In this document: one piece after another, positions 56,804 through 64,000 of the stretch
How the letters are laid out: every line of letters begins with the position of its first letter
Position numbering within the stretch: position 1 is the stretch's first letter
Assembly: GCA_948474755.1 (NCBI GenBank)
Contig: CAOLHI010001812.1
Span: 806,001-870,000 of the forward strand
Reading direction: 5' to 3'
DNA from: Ctenosaura bakeri
Lineage: Eukaryota; Chordata; Lepidosauria; Squamata; Iguanidae
DNA length: 64,000 nt
Program-made: the position numbers and the translations under genes
The notes under the pieces: model-generated
The model's database searches: none
The model's input: the letters and a program-made list of their open reading frames with translations, nothing else
What the model was told of the DNA's origin: nothing

Positions 56804-57250
56804 CGTACTATAAAGAATTAGGGCTTTTTTTCCTGCTGCCACTACAATTGTTTGGGAAACACATGAATTCCATGGAGCAGACTCCTTTGGCTTGCATCTT
56901 ATGGGATGCAAGGAATGAAAATTTAACCTTCTAAAGTTTTGTTTAAAATAAGAATAAATTTTTCTACTACAGGTGCTCTGTGCTTAAAGTCTTCCAGGAA
57001 ATGCACAAGGTAACCATTCAAAAAAGGCATGAAACACAGAAATAAGACTATGCCTTTTTCTTTGCTCTCAATTCTATTATGACATCCTAACAGTAAAATA
57101 TATTTCCCCCCTCAAAAAAGGAGAAAAAAGAAATCAGAAACAAACTTCTTGAAAAGCATGACTTGCAACATACTCAAAACCAGGTATCTTATTTTAAAAA
57201 CTGTTTATCCAATGTGGCACTGCCTTGACAGAGCAAATGTTCTTCTGTTC

Positions 57251-57269
57251 TTAATCATCTGGTTCATAT
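57251..57269 (-). CDS. LZTFL1: LZTFL1 last coding exon (19 coding bases)
   Basis: After an acceptor with a strong T tract (cttttttttaag), the exon completes the split lysine and reads Y-E-P-D-D-stop (TAA at 57253-57251). The mammalian protein ends YEPED, which supports this otherwise invisible exon. The phase (two bases carried over) fits the upstream donor exactly. Confidence 0.88.
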
Positions 57270-60200
57270 CTTAAAAAAAAGAAAGTTAGAAAAACAGATT
57301 AAAATATCATGGTAAAACAATCTGTTCCTTGAAATAAACAAGAAAAATGACAACAAAATGTTTTATTTTAAAAGACATAAAATATTGCCACTTAGCTATA
57401 TTGTATGTTCTGGTAAGTAATCATTATTATATCCAGCTACACTTATTCAATGCTTCAATACAGCCCAACTCAAGCAGAGCATTTTAAATCCTAATAATTC
57501 GAATATTTATTTATTTATATCTATATGCCACCTTTCTTCCAGAGTGGAATCCAAGGTGGCTTCCAAGAAACATTAATAAAACATTTACAAGCTTTAGAAA
57601 ATGTTTATCTGAGCTTTTTCACTTCCATTCTGCCCAGTGACGTCAGTGAAACAGAAGTGGAAAAGACTTGCACTTAAGCTATCCAGAAATCCTACTGGAG
57701 TTTATATAGCTTGTCAGGAATCTGACCTGACCTGACCCCTTGTATAGATTAGCAGAAAGTTGAAGCATGTACTGTCACAATTCACGGGAACTTACTGCAT
57801 ACATCTTTACCAATTCTAAATGCCACAGTTCTAGAAAGAATATTAAAATCTTGGGGATGGGATCTAAAAATCTAGTTTTGCGCACTCAAGGAAGCTTTAT
57901 ACTTAGTTTCTAAAACTGCAGCCACTTTTGGTAACTTCTTAACAAAGCTTTTAAAATACCATGAAAATGTTGTCTGCAGCATAGGATGAGGATTTGCTGT
58001 TAAAATAAAAAAAGAATAAAAGCATGTGCAAATGCTGAGACTCAAAAGATGTAGCTCACTGGATTCCAGATTCATTTTCATCTACTAAGAACAAGTGGCT
58101 TGGCAAAATTATACATTGTCATATGAACACCGAAGGATAAACGGAAGAGCACAACTTACTTTGAAAGCTTCTTTCTTAGCTCCTTTATCTGCTCATTCTT
58201 CTTGGACAGAATCTCTTTCATGTTGCGATAGGCAGCTGTTTGCTGGAACTTCTTTTCCAGTTCCTGTTTATTTAAAATCATTAATGTATTTACAATCCTT
58301 AGTTGTTTTTAAGAAGTTTGATGGAAACTAAAAGTTCTTCAGTTTGAAACTGTTAAAACACTAGCATTCAGTAGCAAGTGCATGGCACATAAATCAGCAC
58401 AATGTTATACAGTGTATAGTGCAACAAATATATGCGTAGCTAATACCTGTAATTATCTTACATGCACTTTAAACTATTACTGGGAATTTCTACCACAACT
58501 ATTTAATGTGCTACAGTAGGATGATCAATGTATCTGAGAGAAATGAGAGTTAGAGCAAAATTTTATAAGTTTCCCCAGAAGTAAGTCCCAGCATGCTCTG
58601 TACAGTTTATGGCAACAGAAACAGGTACAACACTGCAGCCTTAACTCCCTTTTTTGCTTTCCCTTCCGATTATCAGAGCAATCTGGTCCGTAATTTGTGA
58701 TGTTATGGATTTGTTTACTAGAAGTAAAATATGGTTATGGATGTCATGTAATAGTATATTATAGTATAGTATACAGTATAGTATATTTAATAAGGCATTA
58801 AATAGTATATTTAATAAGTACATTGTCAAGTGTACTCTCAGGAGATGAAAGTATGGAAAGTTGAGAGTGTCTGCTTGAATATTTGAAGAGATTTTAAAAA
58901 GATAGGTGGATGTCAGTTTTGAGAGAGAGAGAGAGAGAGAGAAAGTGTTGGAATTAGGAATAGAAGTGAAAAAGAGTTAGTATCAATCAGGCTTCAGATA
59001 TTTTAAACAAGTAATTTTTAAGTTAGTTTTAATAAATTATTTTTCTATTACACACTTGTGCCTTTGAGAACACAACATAATGGTTACTAGAATGCTTGAA
59101 TTCAGACACACAATGTCTGTCTTGGCAGCAGTTATTCAACGACAAGGGCGTTCAATGGTAGGATCAGACATATAAAGGCTCATACAGGAATCAGAAGGGC
59201 ATCTAGAAGTTCCCCACATTTGATGCTACAGGAGTGGGCAGGTGGTAGAGGTGGAGATAAATAGAAGCCCTCATATTTTTGTCCATTATATGATAGTGGA
59301 TTTCTCATTCTATGGTCTTTTTCTCCCCCGCCCACTACTTAAAGAAGGTTGACATCTGAATTACACAAACCTATATACTCATCATATGGGGAGTTCATAG
59401 TCTTTTCTTTTGTCTTCTCTTTTCTTCATTCTCTCTCTTTTCTCTCCGCTCTTTCTCTCCTCTTCTCCTTCTCTTCTTTTTTTCCTCCCTTTTTCTTCTT
59501 CCCCTCTTTTGTTCCAGTTCTTCCTATTGTACATGTCTGCTACCCTTAACGGTCTGTGCTTACCAACTTGACTGACATAGGCAATAGCTTTTTTACCTTT
59601 GTTTTTGTCTAATATCTAATGTCTAAGTTTGTATAATGTCTAAGCTTAGACTACGTTATCATTCTGTATTTGAATATGTAAATACTAGTAAATACTTTGA
59701 TTGATTTTTAATAAAAATATTTTTAAAAAATCAAAGCTATATTTTAAGCTTTCTAAAGAAAAACTCTTTCCTTTGAAGAGCACTGTAGCTATTCTTTGAT
59801 TTTTTTGTATCAAAAAGACTAATATCTAAAATGAAAAAGACTAGGGATGGGAGAAATCCAGAATTTTCCGAATCCTAATCCAGATCCAAATCCCTAGAAG
59901 GTTCTGGGAATCCACAAATCTCACGAATCTCAAATATTTCAAATCTTTTTTTAAAAAAACAGTTTAAAAAGCAACTTTTTAAAAAACTTTTAAACTTTTA
60001 AAAACTTTTTTAAAACAGAACTTTTTTGGCACGCGGATTTGGGTTTGGTTCACCCATCCCTAAAAAGATATTTCAAAGTTTCTTCTGGACTGTAGGTTAC
60101 ATATGCTGTAACTAAAGTATTATATTCTGCCCTATACTTAAAGATCTCAGTTCAGCATACAAAAAAATCAAATTCACCAATTTAAACAACTTTTCATATT

Positions 60201-62228
60201 GTTCTTCATACAGAGTTCATTCATTTTACCTACTGTTGTCGTCATAGTCATCGTCATCATCATAATCATACCAGACTTAGAAGAAGTAAAAGGTGATGAC
60301 AGCTATGCCTGTAGTAATGCAACAGAACAAAGACTAACCTTTTCAGCCATAGCCAGCTGGTCCTGAACCTTAAGAAGGTCATGCTTTGTTGAAACTAGAT
60401 TTTCTTCCAGGGATTTTTGGCTTGCAGTACTATCTTGCAAAGTCTTTTCTAACTGGAACTTCAAATCAGCCATACTGCTTTCTAGTTCACTAAGATCCTG
60501 TGTAGTGTTAAACTGAAAAAAATAAAAGAAACAAATATGAACAAGACTTTTAATGAAATTAAAATAAATATATTAATATGGGTTACTAAACAATAAACAC
60601 TTGCACACCCATTCACACCCTTTAAAAACCTGAAGATTCCAGATGTAAAAAATATACAATTTATCCCTCATAGAATGATCACATTGGTTCAAACTTATTT
60701 TATTAAGAACAAAGGATGGACAATAAATGCAATAGCTTTGTATCATCATCAGAAAATCTAAGAAAAAACTTTGAGAGTGAGTTGGTTAAACATATTAAAG
60801 TTCACTGTAATCTTTACTCTGAAAAGCAATGAAGAAAATCTTGGGATCCTTCATTTGTACTGTGCTTCTCTAGGACAGTTTCCATTTTCTTTCTGGCTAT
60901 GAAGACTTTATGGCTTTAAATATATATAAAGTCATATTAACTATTCAGCAAAAGTAATATTCAGTATACTGCAGCAAATTCAAAATTAACTGAACAAGCT
61001 CTAATGACAGCTTTTTGGGGAGCACAGGACACCTTGATAAAGGAATGATATATTTGAAAGTCCTAGTTGATTTTAATAAACTAGATTAACTAGAGTGGAG
61101 AAATTTGTGAGATACTGTTTCAGTTTAATATGGTTGACTGCTGAATTAGGAATTTAAAAATCAAGGGTTCCTTTTAATCAGGAAGTTGCCAAGTCATGAA
61201 CTGTTGCTTTACATTTATAGGAGACAAAAATCACCTTTTAGAAAAAAACAGCCAGTAACTAAGGTAGGCAATCTTGTTAATTTCAAACATAGAAGCTTTA
61301 AAACTGACAGTAGTAGCCTCACTATATACCAACATAGTTCTGTACAAGAAAAAGGATAACACTGAAACAAACTGGTGATCATTTAGAAACAGTAGCTTGA
61401 CTGGTGAGGAGCCAATGTGGTATAGTGGTTTGAGTGCAGAACTAGGACCATTGGGAGACTAGGGGTTGAATTCCTGCTCCGCCATGGAAACTCACTGGGT
61501 GATTCTGTGCATGTGACACTCTCTCAGACTCAGAGGAAGGCAAGTGTGAACCCCCTCTGACCAAATTATGCCAAAGAAACCCCATGATGGGTTTGCTTTA
61601 GAGTTCCCACATAAGTCAGAAGTAACTTGAAGACACACAACAACTGCTATCTAACACATATAGTTTAAAAAATATCTAGCATAATAAAGAATAGCTCTCG
61701 TACTTTCAGTACTGAAAATAATTTGTGTCTGAACAAAAGATGTCTTAACTGAACAATCCCTGTCAAATAAACAGACAAATTATAAACACCTCAATATTTT
61801 TTGTAGTAAAGAATACATACCACAAATCATGTTGGAAAGCAAAAGCAAAAGAAATTTGAGTTAAAAAAGTATAAAATTATGAGAAATGATTATTTTGCCT
61901 GTTTTATCTTGACATTTATTTTTCAACAAAGTTGATTTTTAAAATAACATTACATATAATTACCAAGTTTACAATTGTGCCTGCTAAATTAAGTCCATTA
62001 GAAAACTTTTTCTAAGGAAAAAAAAAGCCCAACAACCTAAAATAACCTACCTGGAATAATTCAACAATATTTAACTGACACGATATGAAAATGTTAGTTA
62101 ACTTCTCTCCTAGTCTAGTTGAGTTTTTGGAGTAAAGCCAATATTTTTACCTTTTGATCTCCCTGAGCAATCTGAAGCTCTCGCAGAGCTTTCTCTAACT
62201 TTGATTTTTCATCCAATGCACTGGTAGC
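57251..62228 (-). CDS. LZTFL1: LZTFL1, leucine zipper transcription factor-like 1 (3' part, four coding exons)
   Basis: Four - strand exons with GT-AG borders and consistent phases encode the C-terminal coiled coil of LZTFL1. LZTFL1 (BBS17) binds the BBSome and regulates entry of membrane proteins into cilia (family knowledge). Recognisable blocks are ALDEKSKLEKAL, QKSLEENL with KHDLL, and KKFQQTAAYRNMKEIL. The last exon ends KYEPDD-stop, against QYEPED in mammals. Upstream exons, encoding the first half or more of the roughly 300-residue protein, lie beyond position 64000. The gene points toward SLC6A20 in the same orientation, as in human. The introns contain a Sauria-type SINE, a hAT-like MITE and LINE 3' ends. 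Confidence 0.94.
57505..57590. repeat. LINE 3'-end-like fragment
   Basis: tatttatatctatatgccac followed by ctttcttccagagtggaatc and aaggtggcttccaag resembles a common LINE terminal motif. Within the LZTFL1 last intron. Confidence 0.4.
58160..58263 (-). CDS. LZTFL1: LZTFL1 penultimate coding exon
   Basis: 104 bases: 34 codons (starting ELEKKFQQTAAYRNMKEIL) plus two bases of a split lysine. Donor GTAAGT follows TCAAA; acceptor is aaacag. Nearly identical to the mammalian family over this block. Confidence 0.95.
58921..58943. repeat. (GA)n microsatellite
   Basis: Uninterrupted gagaga run of about 22 bases in an LZTFL1 intron. Confidence 0.9.
59349..59735 (+). mobile_element. LINE 3' UTR-like fragment
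   Basis: T/C-rich tract, then ttttaataaaaatatttttaaaaaa at the end, like a polyadenylated LINE 3' terminus. No ORF remains. Confidence 0.45.
59842..60061. mobile_element. hAT-like MITE, 220 bases
   Basis: Ends tagggatggg and cccatccct are inverted repeats. Flanking aaaaagac (59834-59841) and aaaaagat (60062-60069) form an 8-bp duplication with one mismatch. Interior is AT-rich with short A/T runs. Confidence 0.75.
60339..60512 (-). CDS. LZTFL1: LZTFL1 internal coding exon
   Basis: 174 bases, phase 0, 58 codons, starting FNTTQDLSELE and ending DQLAMAEK. Acceptor preceded by a long T tract (tttttttcag), donor GTTAGT. Heptad-like leucines fit the leucine zipper region. Confidence 0.94.
61405..61645 (+). 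repeat. Sauria-type SINE, full length
   Basis: Head caatgtggtatagtggtttg, middle gccatggaaactcactgggt, tail acttgaagacacacaacaac. LZTFL1 intron. Confidence 0.9.
62151..62228 (-). CDS. LZTFL1: LZTFL1 internal coding exon
   Basis: 78 bases, phase 0 at both ends, encoding ATSALDEKSKLEKAL through QIAQGDQK. Acceptor atctgcag, donor GTAAAA. Coiled-coil composition; matches the middle of the LZTFL1 family. Confidence 0.94.
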
Positions 62229-62286
62229 CTGCAGATTTGAAAATTAAAATCAGCATATATTTTAGAAAAGTAACAGAATTTCTGCA

Positions 62287-64000
62287 CTTTTTAAAATTAA
62301 TTTTATTAAGTTTCACAAAATAAAAAAAAGGTTTTTTAACCTGTAATTTTACATGAATTATTTCTGATCTTCCACTCTGATCTGGTCTTCATTTCACGAA
62401 ATTCACTCTATTACATTTATGTATCACAGTACAATGTTTATCTCTATGTTTGAACATGCTTTTCCCTCTCCCTTTCCATGTTATGTTACTGTTATCCCAT
62501 TGTCATTTCCACAATCATAATACAGTCATTTCCACTGACAGTTCCCAGCTATTACCCATTTTTAGCCATTCCGCTTTTCTCTAATCTTCAAATTTCAGTC
62601 TATTCTCGTTTCTCTACTTGTCTCTTTAAAATCTTCTTCTCCTGTCTTCTCTTCTTTTTAAATCCTCCATCATTTATAACCTGAACTCTCAAAATCTCCA
62701 ATGTACATCTATCAGTATATATCTGGCAGTCTGAGCTGTTATAATTGCTACGTTCACTCATCTTCTTGCTCTGGATTCCACTGTATTAAATTATCCTGTT
62801 TCCCATTTATATGTCCTGTTCAACCCCTTTCAACCCTTTAACAATATCATAGTGTCTATATTAATGACAATATACCAATCACAACATAAGCTTAATTGAC
62901 CTTGTTAAAGTACATGTTACTTCATCCAAATTGGAGCCCTATGTCTAAATCCACCTCTCTTTCCCCCCTCCCATCTCGGACTTTACAGCCTGGAAATTCA
63001 TTTCAGAAGATTCACTGTATTCTCAAAGTCGCTTAAATTCCAAGCCGTTCCGTCCATGGGAGTGAGGATATTTTGCTTAAATGACATCCATCACAGGCTC
63101 CCCAATCACTCTGCCCCCATCAACCCTTTAACAATATCACAATGCCTATATTAATGACAGTATATCGATCAAATACGTAAGCTTATTTGACATTGCTAAA
63201 GAACATTACCACTTATCCAATTCAGAGCCCTGTGCCAAAGTCCACCTCCTATTCCCCCCTCCCATCCCGGACTTGCTGCCCGGAGTTCATTTCTGAAGAT
63301 TCTCTGCATTTTCATAGCCGCTTAAATTCCAAGCAGCTCCGTCTATGGGAGTGAAATTGTTTTGCTTGAATGACCTTCCAGCACAGGCTCAACAGTCTCA
63401 ACAGTCCAGACTCAAGAAAAAAAAACCAAAAAAACAGGAAACAAGTCTCATACAGCAGGAGCCAAAAAAACAAAAACAAAAAAAAAAAAGGGAAAAGAAA
63501 TGTACTGCTCAATAACTGTTGCCTCCCCAAGTATTCTTCTAGGGTCAGAAATCCAGAGTCAAAAAGCCAAAAGATCAATCGTCTCAGATCCACCAACATA
63601 GTAAAATATAGAAATAAAGAAAGTCGGAGGCTTCTGGTCACATGGCAGGCGCGAGTGGCAGCTCAGAATGAAGCTGCGCAATGGCGCAGCTCCGTGCAGC
63701 CACCCGCTGGATTCCAGCCGTTTCTTTTGAAATCTTAGAAGCGGCTAAACACCCCTCCAGTACGAGGGGTGCGGAAGAGGTCCGAAGGGGACCCCGCAAC
63801 TGGCATTTGGCTCTACCCAGCTGGGGGAGCCGAAAGTGCCAGGGGGTCGAAGGACCATAATGGAGCCAGCGGGATCGTCGCCAGAGCAGCACAAGCGCCG
63901 CCGTTGACTTTTAATCAAGAAACAAGCAAGAAACAAGTAAAAGAAAGCATGCAACCTGTTCTGGTCTTTATTTTGGAAATATCACATCGGATTTTTGGCT
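62287..64000 (-). mobile_element. LINE-like element of uncertain type (runs off the window)
   Basis: On the - strand it ends at 62287 with aacttaataaaattaatttt, a LINE-style polyadenylation end. It contains two 270-base direct repeats (62831-63100 and 63121-63390). Beyond about 63640 it becomes GC-rich, like a LINE 5' UTR. No ORF1 or ORF2 was seen, so it is internally deleted or non-autonomous. It sits in an LZTFL1 intron. Confidence 0.5.
62831..63390. repeat. Tandem pair of 270-base units, period 290
   Basis: caacccttta-acaatatca opens both copies (62831, 63121) and cacaggctc closes both (63092, 63382). Shared blocks include cctatattaatgaca, cccccctcccat and gcttaaattccaag. About 80 percent identical by eye. 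Confidence 0.85.

Noticed and set aside
1..64000. CRISPR array, bacterial operon, tRNA or rRNA gene, integrated virus
   Set aside because: None supported. The tRNA-like heads are SINE parts, repeats are interspersed eukaryotic elements, and no retroviral LTR or viral gene was recognised.

Overview
The window is nuclear DNA from a vertebrate, most likely a squamate reptile (lizard or snake) or at least a lepidosaur. Evidence: GT-AG introns of kilobase size, strict vertebrate orthologues, tRNA-derived SINEs whose 3' ends look like the BovB-related Sauria SINE (ending in acttgaaggcacacaacaaca), a long L1, a CR1 fragment, a DIRS-type retrotransposon, and many short hAT-, Harbinger- and Tigger-like elements. 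The species cannot be named from this sequence alone.

Three protein-coding genes are visible. (1) The last coding exon of SNRPD1 (Sm D1) lies on the + strand at 763-839. (2) The complete SLC6A20 gene (imino acid transporter SIT1) lies on the - strand at 2481-28213: 11 coding exons, all splice phases consistent, 587 codons plus stop. (3) The 3' end of LZTFL1 (BBSome regulator, coiled coil) lies on the - strand: four coding exons between 57251 and 62228, ending in a tiny exon with only 19 coding bases. SLC6A20 and LZTFL1 keep the order and orientation of human 3p21.31. SNRPD1, which is on human chromosome 18, sits tail-to-tail with SLC6A20, so the downstream side differs from human.

The roughly 29 kb between SLC6A20 and LZTFL1 is mostly a repeat graveyard. 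It holds degenerate L1/Tx1-type LINE pieces (29.6-34.3 kb), a 5.3-kb DIRS element with inverted termini and an internal complementary region (35.75-41.09 kb), and a full-length but broken L1 of 7.7 kb (43.96-51.64 kb) inserted into a SINE with a recognisable target duplication. Two Tigger-like elements (52.7-53.4 and 55.2-55.4 kb) follow. SLC6A20 introns carry a family of near-perfect hairpin MITEs: eight of nine copies in the window, two of them bracketing exon 3 closely. They also carry two GC-rich MITEs with similar ends, a CR1 fragment, a hAT MITE with a perfect 8-bp duplication, two copies of another inverted-repeat element, and a large palindrome.

I found no operon, CRISPR, RNA gene or clearly new enzymatic system. 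The most interesting unexplained items are the hairpin MITE family around SLC6A20 exon 3, the DIRS architecture, the nested insertions, and an unidentified coding-like segment near 54.1 kb.
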